From Geosporobacter ferrireducens (GTDB lineage: Bacteria; Bacillota; Clostridia; Peptostreptococcales; Thermotaleaceae), in NCBI RefSeq assembly GCF_001750685.1, contig NZ_CP017269.1, positions 2,645,416 through 2,709,415 on the forward strand: a stretch of 64,000 nt of DNA, in the 5' to 3' direction. Numbering within the stretch: the first letter of the stretch is position 1; every line of letters starts with the position of its first letter. Below are positions 17,697 to 25,760 of the stretch, one piece after another. Below the pieces are notes generated by a model. It did not search any database and was not told the DNA's origin. It worked only from the letters and a program-made list of their open reading frames with translations. The position numbers were made by a program, and so were the translations under genes.

Positions 17697-18134
17697 CTAC
17701 TGCTCTTGAATATTTTCATAGATTAAATTTAATAGATATAGTAACTCTTCAACTTGGGTATCTGTGAGCCCCTGAAGTAGTTTCTGTTCCATTTGAATTT
17801 TAAACTCGCACATGGCACGATGAACAGAGGCTTCATTTTGTGTGAGATAGACATTTTTAACTCGCTTATCCTCAGCATCAAATTCGCTCGTAATAAATCC
17901 TTTGCTTTCCAGGCGTTTTAAAATTCCAACGACGGTAGGATGCGCTACTTCAAGATAGTCTTCAATGTCTTTCTGTGAGGTCTTTAATCCCTTACGCTCA
18001 TTTAGATAAGCCAACACTCTTCCTTGAGACAAGGTCAAATCAAATAGCTTTAATTTTTGATTTGACTTCCTCTCAATGCAATCATGGATGAGTTTTATCA
18101 GAAAACCGACATCCTCATTTTGGTGCATAGACAT
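17697..18134 (-). CDS. MarR-family transcriptional regulator
   Basis: A 145-aa winged-helix regulator. The recognition region is SQKDIEDYLEVAHPTVVGIL, then KRLESKGFI and the wing with DAEDKRVKNVYLT, typical of MarR. Helical ends form the dimer interface. It sits just upstream of the MATE pump gene. The palindrome TGTAGC-N2-GCTACA occurs once before marR and once before the pump, which supports autorepression plus control of the pump. Inducer unknown. Confidence 0.93.
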   Translation of the reverse strand: MSMHQNEDVGFLIKLIHDCIERKSNQKLKLFDLTLSQGRVLAYLNERKGLKTSQKDIEDYLEVAHPTVVGILKRLESKGFITSEFDAEDKRVKNVYLTQNEASVHRAMCEFKIQMEQKLLQGLTDTQVEELLYLLNLIYENIQEQ

Positions 18135-18150
18135 CCTTCCTTTCTAAACG

Positions 18151-18164
18151 TGTAGCATGCTACA
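18151..18164. promoter_or_regulatory. MarR operator before marR
   Basis: TGTAGCATGCTACA, a perfect 14-bp palindrome 16 bp upstream of the marR start. Confidence 0.75.
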
Positions 18165-18260
18165 ATTATACATTTGGATTTTAAAAAAGTCAACATCCCT
18201 GTATAAATTTGGGGGAATTGTTTTCCTTCAGATAATGCGCATTTAATCAAGAATGGGCCT

Positions 18261-18288
18261 AGGCAGAGATATTAAGCTATGTCTGCCT
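18261..18288. repeat. Small inverted repeat between CotH and MarR genes
   Basis: AGGCAGA and TCTGCCT arms around a 14-nt loop, with outer GGGC/GACCC partial pairing. No T-run on either side, so not a clear terminator. Its arms resemble the outer arms of the repeat at 27402-27464. Confidence 0.4.
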
Positions 18289-18347
18289 GACCCTGTTCTT
18301 ATTATGGTAAAAGTTTGGACAAAAATGTACCTTTCTATGATTAGACT

Positions 18348-19919
18348 TTAGTTGCTTTTTTGTGTTTCTCCTTGCATCCTATTCATGGTCGTATTTCCGG
18401 TGGTAGGAAGCGTACCTGCCAGCTGCTGTTTTATATTTTCAACCCTAGCTTTTACATAATTTATAATGGAAACGGAGCTTCCTCCCATTCTACCGCCCGG
18501 TCCACCTTTCATATTCTCACCCATGCCCCCCTGCGGTCTTTCTGGCCTTTCTTCACCATCAGGTCTCTCGGGTCTTTCTCCCTCTGGAAATACTGGCGGC
18601 ATGCCTTGCTGCTGATCTTGAGGCGGCTGTCTAAACATTTCATTTGTTTTTTCTCCAGCACTCTCATCCGGTTTCACAGGCATATTCTGAACAGCATCCT
18701 TTATCGCCGCTGCCTCTGTTTCAGAATAGACGATACTAGTTTCAAACTGCTCCATCGTATAGAACTTCGTAGGGTCTGCTGCAACATAAGGTCGGATAAT
18801 TTTGGCCAGTTCATCAACTCTACCTTCAAAGTTTTCAAGATATGCAACAAGCTCTTTGATATATCCATGGTACCTTTCCTTATATTCCTGCACTGCCAGC
18901 AGATTATTGATCATCGGAAGGTTTTTTATATTTGCCCCCGATACAGGCTCATCGATGGGAATAGTTGTACTGCTGCCATTTCCTCCGCCGCCGCCGAAAC
19001 CGCCTATGGACATATTATAATCCCAAGGAAGTACCGTAAATTTTCCATCCTGTCCGTAGAGATAGTAGTTCTGTGCCATGTTTCCATTGTAACTGTCATA
19101 GTTGCCAAGCACGGTATTGGCCGCAATATATTTTAATGTGCTGTCCACATCTAATACGCTCTCAATATTCCCCTTTTCGCCGGCCTTCATATCATTCAAA
19201 ACTTTTATGAAGTTTTTCAGATCTGTTTTTGTCTCATCTTTACCGGATTTTTGTTCGCTTTTGTCATAGTTGCTGCCTTCTACATATTGTAAGGTACTGC
19301 CTTGTTCCTGCTTATAAAGGTTTCCTTTGTCGTTGTCAAAATTCCTCTCTAAAAAGCTGTCGTCAATTGCTTCTACACAAAGATAAAAACCATATAATTC
19401 ACCGTTAATATAGATATTGGCAAAGGCTGTAAGGGGTACATCCGCTCCGATTTCCCGCAATGCTTCATAGCTTAAGTATTCCCGCATATAGGAAGGGTCA
19501 GAATACATGTTGTTTACCACAAATTCATCCAGTCCAAAAAGGGTCTGTCCCTTTACATATTTGTCCAGCTTAATTCTAAAACTATAGCGATCAGAATCAC
19601 TGCTTGCTACCGACCTTAAAGAAAGATTCCCCTTGGTTCTAAAACCTACATTTTCTACTGTATTCCCATCAATGGTTACTTTTGCACTCTTGTACTCCTC
19701 TGCCAGAGGATCGCTTAGCATACTCTTCCAATCTTCTTCGCTGACTTCCACGTGGATATCTATCACACGGTCTTTTTCAAATATTCCGCCATACTCGGCA
19801 GTCTCCTTGGACGATATAACTTCAAGGGCATAGGCTCTCAAAACTGCTACGGTTGTAAATAAGAGAATCCCTGCCAGTATAATGCTCATGAATTTTCTTG
19901 CTATAATCTTCTTTTTCAT
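18348..19919 (-). CDS. CotH-family protein, exported
   Basis: About 523 aa, with a signal or membrane-anchor helix at 10-30. CotH proteins are kinase-like; in Bacillus CotH phosphorylates spore-coat proteins. Here the CotH core covers about 45-360, with NVGFRTKGNLSLRS, FGLDEFVVNNMYSDPSYMRE, NIYINGELYGFYLCVEAID and VLPWDYNMSIGG, the last holding the conserved Asp. The C-terminus (about 430-500) is a low-complexity Pro/Gly/Arg/Glu segment (GERPERPDGEERPERPQGG). It is third in an operon with VTC and DUF4956 genes, a grouping seen in many non-sporulating bacteria, so a surface role outside spore coats is likely. The second ATG is better placed after AGGAGG. Confidence 0.88.
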   Translation of the reverse strand: MKKKIIARKFMSIILAGILLFTTVAVLRAYALEVISSKETAEYGGIFEKDRVIDIHVEVSEEDWKSMLSDPLAEEYKSAKVTIDGNTVENVGFRTKGNLSLRSVASSDSDRYSFRIKLDKYVKGQTLFGLDEFVVNNMYSDPSYMREYLSYEALREIGADVPLTAFANIYINGELYGFYLCVEAIDDSFLERNFDNDKGNLYKQEQGSTLQYVEGSNYDKSEQKSGKDETKTDLKNFIKVLNDMKAGEKGNIESVLDVDSTLKYIAANTVLGNYDSYNGNMAQNYYLYGQDGKFTVLPWDYNMSIGGFGGGGGNGSSTTIPIDEPVSGANIKNLPMINNLLAVQEYKERYHGYIKELVAYLENFEGRVDELAKIIRPYVAADPTKFYTMEQFETSIVYSETEAAAIKDAVQNMPVKPDESAGEKTNEMFRQPPQDQQQGMPPVFPEGERPERPDGEERPERPQGGMGENMKGGPGGRMGGSSVSIINYVKARVENIKQQLAGTLPTTGNTTMNRMQGETQKSN

Positions 19920-19937
19920 TTTCATTCCTCCTATTGG

Positions 19938-20624
19938 TTAATATTCTGTCGCGTCGGCACACATGGATAAGGTAATATTCAGATTCCCGTTTCTACAACG
20001 GATTGCATCTATGAATTCTTTCTGATTTATTTCTTTATCTATTTCTACGATATAATTCAACTCATATAGACTGCCCAAATCCGTTGTTTTTACTTTTCTA
20101 AGCATATAATTCGTTGTAAATGCTTCAAATACGTCATCAAAAGCTCCCTCAAAATCCAGATCTTCAGGAATAGTAATTTTTAAAAGCTTCTGGGAAGTTG
20201 TTTTAGCTCCAAAATTTAATAGATTCAGGATTAACATCAGCAAACAAAGAACTGCTGTAAACAAAACAGCATATCCATAAAACCCAACCCCACAGGCAAG
20301 TCCTGCAGCCATTGTAAAAAGAACATAGGCAATATCCTTCGGATCTCCTGGTGCACTTCTAAACCGAATGATGGAAAAGGCTCCGGCTAAGCTAAATGCC
20401 CTTGCCACATTGCTGCCGATCAAAAGGATAATGATGGCAATGACCGTGGGTACCAGCACCAGTGTAAGTGAAAAGTTTTGCGAACAGCTGCCTTTTCCGC
20501 AGGTTTTCATATAGGTTAGGCTGATAACGCCTCCTAGAACAAAGGATACAATGATCGTCAATATGGCACTGGTTAAAGATATTGAGGCACTAGCTGCCGT
20601 TGTGTTGAATAAGGTCTCAAACAT
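19938..20624 (-). CDS. DUF4956 membrane protein
   Basis: A 228-aa protein with four predicted helices in the first 130 residues and a cytosolic alpha-beta domain after about 150 (ITIPEDLDFEGAFDDVFEAF). The motif SLAGAFSIIRFRSAPGDPKDIAYV after helix 2 is the DUF4956 hallmark. Function unestablished; it is typically encoded with a VTC-domain protein and CotH. It overlaps the 3' end of the VTC gene by 52 bp and is followed by cotH after 18 bp, so the three are cotranscribed and probably act together at the membrane. Confidence 0.88.
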   Translation of the reverse strand: MFETLFNTTAASASISLTSAILTIIVSFVLGGVISLTYMKTCGKGSCSQNFSLTLVLVPTVIAIIILLIGSNVARAFSLAGAFSIIRFRSAPGDPKDIAYVLFTMAAGLACGVGFYGYAVLFTAVLCLLMLILNLLNFGAKTTSQKLLKITIPEDLDFEGAFDDVFEAFTTNYMLRKVKTTDLGSLYELNYIVEIDKEINQKEFIDAIRCRNGNLNITLSMCADATEY

Positions 20625-21361
20625 ACATTTACGTCTCCCTTCAATTGTTTATTTCTTAATACCATTCGTTTATGTTCCACACCATATTTTGAAAAGCTGG
20701 TGGGAAAAATTTTGTGTTCAGAAAGAAGCTTTGATAACCATAGTGGAATACTCTTTTCTGCTTTAACTTCCATAAGCCATTGATCCCTTTCAAGTAAGCT
20801 TTCTCCGTAATCTCCACTTTCAAGCCTCAAATCATATCTTCTTGTTCTGATGTTTGTGTCAAAAGTGATTCTTAAATCATTATCGTCCTTGCAAAATAAG
20901 GCTTTTCTGTCATAGGCCAGATAGAGCTTTGGTTCAAGGGAATATAAGCTTAAAATATACGCGATTTCATTCATTACCTGTTTATTCATATAGATTTTAA
21001 GCTCTGGCTGAATACCTGTACTTACAAAATTATAGGCTTCATCTAGCTTTAGGGCTGTCCTTCTTTTATTGACCAACCCGCACACCTTTTTCTTAATCTC
21101 TACATACACTTTTGCATCTGCTTTAGGCGTCCCATAAGAACGAATGCGCAGTTTTTCTTTGTACTTTGGTTTGGCCAAAGAATTCCTGATAAGGTAATTG
21201 TCTTTTGTATCATAATAAATGTTGCTTATGGTGTAAAATTCCTGATCTCTGTTATATTGATCCGGCTCCATATACCAAAGCAGCCTTTGTTGAATTTTTT
21301 GGTATGTGGTTTGATCCAGTAAAAATTTGTTTTCATATCGGTTAAAAACCTCTATTGCCAC
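20573..21361 (-). CDS. VTC-domain polyphosphate polymerase
   Basis: A 262-aa protein of the triphosphate-tunnel family. NRYENKFLLDQ at the start, IYYDTKDNYLIRNS, KEKLRIRSYG, VYVEIKKKV and NKRRTAL give the alternating basic and acidic strands lining the tunnel; LMEVKAEKSIPLW and ISKYGVE-type FSKYGVEHKR close it. Yeast Vtc4 makes polyphosphate from ATP with this domain. First gene of the VTC-DUF4956-CotH operon, GTG start after AAAGGGAG. A two-component system is transcribed divergently 213 bp away and is the likely regulator. Confidence 0.87.
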   Translation of the reverse strand: MAIEVFNRYENKFLLDQTTYQKIQQRLLWYMEPDQYNRDQEFYTISNIYYDTKDNYLIRNSLAKPKYKEKLRIRSYGTPKADAKVYVEIKKKVCGLVNKRRTALKLDEAYNFVSTGIQPELKIYMNKQVMNEIAYILSLYSLEPKLYLAYDRKALFCKDDNDLRITFDTNIRTRRYDLRLESGDYGESLLERDQWLMEVKAEKSIPLWLSKLLSEHKIFPTSFSKYGVEHKRMVLRNKQLKGDVNVCLRPYSTQRQLVPQYL

Positions 21362-21574
21362 GATAATCGCTCCCTTTCAAATCAAATTTTAAAGATTGAA
21401 GCAGCTGCAAAACTTATTTCTTGATCTCATTCTACAAAGAGAAGCTTAAAGAAACCTTAAACATTTAACAAAGATTTAACATCAATAAAAATTCATAAAT
21501 CCCTCACATTTAAGGTTGCTTTAAGCCTGAATGTGATATAATACAGCAAATGAAATTGAATGGGAGGTTTTAAT

Positions 21575-22252
21575 GTGCGCATATTAGTCGTAGAAGATGA
21601 GCTTCCTTTAGCTGAAGCATTGGTACAAATATTGAAAAAAAATAATTTTACCGTAGATGTGGTTCATGAGGGCGAAGTTGGATTGGATAATGCTTTAAGC
21701 AATATTTATGATTTAATCCTGTTGGACATCATGCTGCCGAAAATGGATGGCCTCAGCATATTAAAAAACATGCGCCAGGAAGGAATCTCCACGCCTGTTA
21801 TCCTGCTCACAGCAAAGGGAGAAATTTCCGATAAAGTGACTGGCCTGGACAGCGGTGCCGATGATTACCTGGCAAAACCTTTTGCAACAGAGGAACTATT
21901 AGCCAGGATAAGGGCACTATCAAGGCGCAAAGGTGAAATATTATCAAATAACACTTTAAAATATGGTGATATTGAATTAAATACTTCAACTTTAAAATTA
22001 TCCCGAAGTAATAAAGAGGTAAAACTCACATTAAAAGAAAGTGAATTGTTGGAATTCCTTATTTTAAGAAAAAATGTAACCTCTCCAAAAGAGTTAATTA
22101 TCGAAAAACTTTGGGGATTTGAATCAGAGGCTGAACATAATCATGTGGAAGTGTATATTTCTTTTTTGAGGAAGAAGCTTTTGTTTATAAACTCTGAAGT
22201 AACCATTAGTACCGTTCGCGGGGTAGGATATATTTTGGAGGTGAAGGAATAA
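21575..22252 (+). CDS. OmpR-family response regulator
   Basis: 225 aa from the GTG start. Receiver domain 1-115 with acidic pocket E7/D8, phospho-acceptor Asp51 in LILLDIMLPKMDG, and the conserved Lys in DDYLAKPF. The winged-helix DNA-binding domain (about 130-222) ends with HVEVYISFLRKKL and TVRGVGYIL. The GTG lies 6 nt after GGGAGG; an ATG five codons earlier overlaps that ribosome site and is rejected. It is followed directly by its kinase and divergently faces the VTC-DUF4956-CotH operon. Confidence 0.95.
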   Translation: MRILVVEDELPLAEALVQILKKNNFTVDVVHEGEVGLDNALSNIYDLILLDIMLPKMDGLSILKNMRQEGISTPVILLTAKGEISDKVTGLDSGADDYLAKPFATEELLARIRALSRRKGEILSNNTLKYGDIELNTSTLKLSRSNKEVKLTLKESELLEFLILRKNVTSPKELIIEKLWGFESEAEHNHVEVYISFLRKKLLFINSEVTISTVRGVGYILEVKE

Positions 22253-23509
22253 ATGTTTAAACAGCTTAGAAATAAATTTCTTATTCTTAATTTAATCATT
22301 ATCTCGATCCTGATGCTGGCTGCTTTTCTTTCTATTTACGGACTCACTTATACCAATGTATATAGGGACATTGACAGGGAGCTCCATAGAATATCAGAAT
22401 TTAGCCGTAAAAAGGACGGCGGCCCCGGTCAACCACCGTTAGACCGGGATCTTAATTCGCCTCCACCTCCGCCCAACCGTTCTGTTTCTTTTGTTTTAAT
22501 CACAGATGGAGAAGGGACCCTCGTTCATATTGCATCTATATTTGATATGGACAATACTTTTTATGAATCTGCAAAAGAAGCTGCCTTATCCCGGGATGCA
22601 AATACAGGCACCTTTAAAATGGACGGCACTTATTGGGCCTTTATGACCCGGCCCCATTTTGACGGCTATAACAAAATCATTTTCTTAGATGTCACTTCCC
22701 AGCTGGGCATTCTTACGAATCTGATCTATACTTTTTTAGCGGTTGCACTCATTATGTTGATTTTTATCTTTTTTATCAGCAGATTCTTTGCTAATAGATC
22801 CATCAAGCCCATAAAAGAAGCCTTCGACAAACAAAAACAATTCATTGCCGATGTCTCTCACGAATTGAAAACACCCCTTACGGTAATCAATACAAATGTA
22901 GACGTTCTTTTATCTAACCGCCAGGAATCCATCAATGATCAGGTAAAATGGCTTCACTATATCAAGTCTGAAACAGAAAGGATGACGAGGCTCACGAATG
23001 ATCTGCTGTATCTTGCTCAAATAGATTATTCAAACATGAAAATGATCTATTCCAATTTTGATTTCAGTGAAGCCGCTGAAGATGTGCTATTAACCATGGA
23101 AGCGGTTATCTTTGAAAATAATATTTCTCTCCAATACAATATTGAGCCCAATGTCTTTCTCTACGGCAATCGTGAACAGCTTCAACAGGTAATCATGATT
23201 CTTCTGGACAATGCAATAAAATATACAAACAACCAGGGCTATATAGATTTCTCTTTGAAAAAAAGCCATCATCAGGTTATCTTGTCCATAACCAATACAG
23301 GCGAAGGTATCTCCGTTGAACATATCGGTAGAATCTTTGATAGATTTTACCGCACCGATGCATCACGATCAAGGGCAGGAGGCGGTTACGGACTTGGCCT
23401 GGCCATCGCTAAAGCAATCATTGAACAGCATAAAGGGAAAATCTCCGCCAAAAGCGTGGTATCTCAAAGTACAACCTTTTCCATTGAGCTGCCTTGTTCG
23501 AGCTGTTGA
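22253..23509 (+). CDS. Sensor histidine kinase
   Basis: Membrane kinase of 418 aa. Helices at about 9-30 and 154-177 enclose an extracellular sensor region that includes a proline-rich stretch near 57-75 (GGPGQPPLDRDLNSPPPPP). HisKA carries His203 in FIADVSHELKTPL. The ATP domain follows with the N box (VIMILLDNAIKYT), the G1 region (ITNTGEGIS), the F box (IFDRFYRTD) and G2 (GYGLGLAIAKAI). Its start codon abuts the regulator stop codon, so the two are translated together. Signal unknown; the Pro-rich sensor and the CotH tail are both low-complexity and surface-exposed. Confidence 0.95.
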   Translation: MFKQLRNKFLILNLIIISILMLAAFLSIYGLTYTNVYRDIDRELHRISEFSRKKDGGPGQPPLDRDLNSPPPPPNRSVSFVLITDGEGTLVHIASIFDMDNTFYESAKEAALSRDANTGTFKMDGTYWAFMTRPHFDGYNKIIFLDVTSQLGILTNLIYTFLAVALIMLIFIFFISRFFANRSIKPIKEAFDKQKQFIADVSHELKTPLTVINTNVDVLLSNRQESINDQVKWLHYIKSETERMTRLTNDLLYLAQIDYSNMKMIYSNFDFSEAAEDVLLTMEAVIFENNISLQYNIEPNVFLYGNREQLQQVIMILLDNAIKYTNNQGYIDFSLKKSHHQVILSITNTGEGISVEHIGRIFDRFYRTDASRSRAGGGYGLGLAIAKAIIEQHKGKISAKSVVSQSTTFSIELPCSSC

Positions 23510-23541
23510 TCAAGCTGTGAAATAACCTTTCGACTAAAGAA

Positions 23542-23586
23542 AACCCCCTTCAGATAAGTTTTTAAACCTATCTAAAGGGGGTTTTT
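23542..23586 (+). terminator. Terminator after the two-component system
   Basis: AAACCCCCTT pairs with AAGGGGGTTT, with an inner AGATA/TATCT stem, followed by a T-run. Confidence 0.9.
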
Positions 23587-23619
23587 TCTTATTAAGGCAA
23601 TTGTGCAAGCGAGTCATTC

Positions 23620-23643
23620 GGGACGGTCAAAAAGAACCGTCCC
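23620..23643. repeat. REP-like GGGACGGT hairpin
   Basis: GGGACGGT (23620-23627) and ACCGTCCC (23636-23643) around an 8-nt loop; on the minus strand the flank reads GTCAAAAGGGACGG. This resembles GTGACAAGGGGACGG repeats at 63740-63786 next to a REP-type transposase. The methyltransferase stop codon lies inside the loop. Confidence 0.6.
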
Positions 23644-24238
23644 TTTTGACTTTTTTTGCAACAATAACAAACATTTCTTCATTGTCCATTTCAACAATTG
23701 TTTCTAAATCTGAGTTCTTAAAATACTCTTTAATTATATGCATCTGTGGCAAATTGTCCTCCGATACTGCTTCTGAAGTATTTTTATGCAGATTGTTTAT
23801 CGCTTCTCTGCTTTGAGAATGACAAATTGCAAACTGACCACCCTTTTTTAAATACTTTGCAATAATTTTAATGGCCAATTGCTTTTCGCTAAAGTGAGGA
23901 AACATCGAGTAGCAAATGACAAAGTCAAAGTATCCATGCTGCAGGTTAGATTCCAGAACATCTCCACAGATAAAAGAGACATTGTCATATTTATATTTAC
24001 GTTGAGCAATTTCAAGCATTTTATCGGAAATGTCGATTGCTTTTATTTCTCCTTTTTTTCCGGCCTGCTCTGCAAGAAAAGGTATTAAAATTCCTGTTCC
24101 TGTCCCTACGTCCAAGATTTTGGCTCCGCTTTCAATATTTAGTAAGTTTAAAATATACTTGATTTTGTCTGTATCATGCTTACAAATAATATCCCATTTT
24201 TCAGCCATTGAATCAAAAAACTCCCTTTGTGTAATCAA
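23627..24238 (-). CDS. Class I SAM-dependent methyltransferase
   Basis: A 203-aa Rossmann-fold methyltransferase. Motif I is AKILDVGTGTGILIPFL (about 39-55), with IKAIDISDKMLE (motif II) and FICGDVLES and FDFVICYSMFPH after it. Start is TTG, overlapping the ECF gene stop (TTGA) after GGGAGGG. The last residues (KRDGSF and stop) are encoded by a REP-like hairpin, so the natural C-terminus may have been altered by insertion. Third gene of the FmdE-ECF-methyltransferase group; its substrate may be related to whatever that transporter imports, but this is inference. Confidence 0.88.
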   Translation of the reverse strand: MITQREFFDSMAEKWDIICKHDTDKIKYILNLLNIESGAKILDVGTGTGILIPFLAEQAGKKGEIKAIDISDKMLEIAQRKYKYDNVSFICGDVLESNLQHGYFDFVICYSMFPHFSEKQLAIKIIAKYLKKGGQFAICHSQSREAINNLHKNTSEAVSEDNLPQMHIIKEYFKNSDLETIVEMDNEEMFVIVAKKVKRDGSF

Positions 24239-24771
24239 ACGATTATACCCTCCCTTTTAATTAGATTGCTTTTTTCCAATGCAAAAACTATTGCCGGAAT
24301 AAACACAATTTGTATTATAATTCCTGGAATTCCTTGAGCAATTGCTCCGGTTATAAATACAATAGGACTGGGCAGTTTAGCCATAAAGAATGTTGCAAGG
24401 ACCCATACAACGATCGATGAAATAATCCTCCCAACAAGCATACTGCAGATAAGGGAAATATAGACATTTAGTTTGAATTTCTTATACAGCAAGCTTGTAG
24501 CCGCTCCATATGCCGCCAATTCAAACACCATAAAAGGCAATACCGGAAAAGCCGGAGGCATGCCTGTGAGCAATGAACTTAAAATCGGCGTAATGGCTCC
24601 TACTGCAATGGCAAAGGGTAAACTAAGAACAAAACCAGCAATAAGAACCGGAATATGCATGGGTAAAAAAGTTGAGCCTCCGCCAAACGTATGAAACACT
24701 GTAGGTAAAATTAACCCTAGAGCAATAAAAAAACCTGATAATACTGTTTCCTTTCTCGATTTGTTTTTCAT
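24235..24771 (-). CDS. ECF transporter S component
   Basis: A 178-aa integral membrane protein with about five or six helices. The pattern VLSGFFIALGLILPTVFHTF, then LPMHIPVLIAGF and GAITPILSSLLTGMPP is typical of substrate-specific S components of energy-coupling-factor vitamin or metal transporters. The ATPases and T component (EcfAA'T) are not in the window, so it probably uses shared ones. It has its own promoter and a long leader with a terminator-like hairpin directly before the gene. Substrate unknown; pairing with FmdE suggests a cofactor or metal-related compound. Confidence 0.82.
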   Translation of the reverse strand: MKNKSRKETVLSGFFIALGLILPTVFHTFGGGSTFLPMHIPVLIAGFVLSLPFAIAVGAITPILSSLLTGMPPAFPVLPFMVFELAAYGAATSLLYKKFKLNVYISLICSMLVGRIISSIVVWVLATFFMAKLPSPIVFITGAIAQGIPGIIIQIVFIPAIVFALEKSNLIKREGIIV

Positions 24772-24803
24772 AAAAAATCCCCTTTTCTTTGTTTAAAATA
24801 AAA

Positions 24804-24896
24804 AAACCACAAAAGAGCTATTTTCAAATAGCATCCCTTCATGGTTTAATTTCCATCAATCAAAGTTTACAAATTCATCAAAGCCTTCATGGCCTT
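24804..24896 (-). promoter_or_regulatory. Attenuator-like leader of the ECF gene
   Basis: On the minus strand the roughly 130-nt leader has a short hairpin (AAGGCC, loop ATGAA, GGCTTT; 24880-24896). A larger hairpin (24804-24847) has AACCA/TGGTT ends and inner GCTATTT-GA-AAATAGC, followed by T7, so it looks like an intrinsic terminator placed before the ribosome site. The 9-mer CCATGAAGG occurs in both hairpins, which would allow alternative pairing. No known riboswitch class was recognised. Confidence 0.5.
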
Positions 24897-24910
24897 GTTT
24901 TATTGTCATT

Positions 24911-24939
24911 AATATAACATATTTCATACAGTAACTCAA
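24911..24939 (-). promoter_or_regulatory. Sigma-A promoter of the ECF gene
   Basis: TTGAGT, exact 17-bp spacer, TATATT on the minus strand; transcription would start near 24904. Confidence 0.65.
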
Positions 24940-25027
24940 TTACTGCATCACCCTTTTAGAAGGCATTCTTATCCTATTTCCTTCATTTTTTTGAGCAACA
25001 TAAGCTGTATTTTTCTCTTCTTTTTTC

Positions 25028-25552
25028 TTATAACTCCCTGGAATAATCCTTAAAACAATCTAAACAAACCTTTTTATCCTCCATTAATCGAATCTTATGC
25101 TCTGGGGCGCCTTCCCCGCAGTTTTCGCATATAATGGTTTTGAACAATCTCGCTCTTTCCGGCAATTGAAAGCCCGGGCTTTTGAATTCAAAAATCTCCT
25201 CCACCGGTGCATTTAATAGATAGGCTTGTCGCTCCTCTCTTCCCATCTCTACCTGAAATGGCTTTAGAACAATACGAATGCTTTGATTGGTAGGACGATG
25301 AAAAAAGCTGAAAGCCTGCTTTCCAGTTCCTCTGTAAATAAGGTTTCCTTTTCCAAAGCTGCAGCCTAAAAGTACTTGAATCGCATCCACACCACAGGCA
25401 TCATTTTCAGTAATACAAACAACATCTTCGTCCTTAGAAAAATCAATCTTTAGTTTTTCTTTAGCTGCCTGACTGGCTTTGTAGCCGATGGCTAGCCCTG
25501 GACATTCATGTCCATGAAAATCAACACATTTTTCCCATAACTTCTTAATCAT
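25028..25552 (-). CDS. FmdE-family protein
   Basis: 174 aa from the chosen ATG after AAAAGGAGATGAAAAG. FmdE domain: KCVDFHGHECPGLAIGYKAS (about 6-25) with the conserved His-x-His-x2-Cys group, ENDACGVDAIQVLLGCSFGKGNL, then FYHRPTNQS-type FFHRPTNQS. A C-terminal zinc ribbon CENCGEGAPEHKIR with CLDCFKDYS follows. FmdE was named from formylmethanofuran dehydrogenase operons but exists widely in anaerobes; its reaction is not settled. An upstream in-frame extension of 70 codons would run through a terminator-like leader and is rejected. First gene of a group with an ECF transporter and a methyltransferase. Confidence 0.9.
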   Translation of the reverse strand: MIKKLWEKCVDFHGHECPGLAIGYKASQAAKEKLKIDFSKDEDVVCITENDACGVDAIQVLLGCSFGKGNLIYRGTGKQAFSFFHRPTNQSIRIVLKPFQVEMGREERQAYLLNAPVEEIFEFKSPGFQLPERARLFKTIICENCGEGAPEHKIRLMEDKKVCLDCFKDYSREL

Positions 25553-25658
25553 CTTTTCATCTCCTTTTAAAAATAAAAATAAGCCATGAATGCTAATAAA
25601 ATAGCCGTCATGGCTTAAATCGTCTTCTTGACGAATTAAATCAACGTTTATCATTATA
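25553..25658 (-). promoter_or_regulatory. Promoter and attenuator-like leader of fmdE
   Basis: A -10 TATAAT lies at 25653-25658 (minus strand), with only a weak -35. The leader has hairpin TCGTC-AAGAA-GACGA (25620-25634), then AAGCCATGA/TCATGGCTT (25581-25616) followed by ATTTTTATTTTT, directly before the ribosome site. Its plan (short stem, then CCATGA-containing terminator stem with an inner AT-rich arm) matches the leader of the ECF gene downstream. Confidence 0.5.
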
Positions 25659-25760
25659 TCCCGAGTTCTTGTTAAAATATCTCTACATGGTACAATGCAA
25701 CAATCCGCTACAACACATAAAGCACTGCTGTTTAAATATTTTTCTAACGATTTATATGCC

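Noticed and set aside
18261-18288. Terminator for the MarR gene or the CotH operon
   Set aside because: No T-run on either strand and it lies upstream of MarR-side regulatory DNA and beyond the CotH end with a gap; left as an inverted repeat.
24772-24905. Known riboswitch before the ECF gene (THF, preQ1, FMN, TPP, Moco considered)
   Set aside because: None of the conserved core sequences I know for these classes can be placed; kept only as an attenuator candidate.
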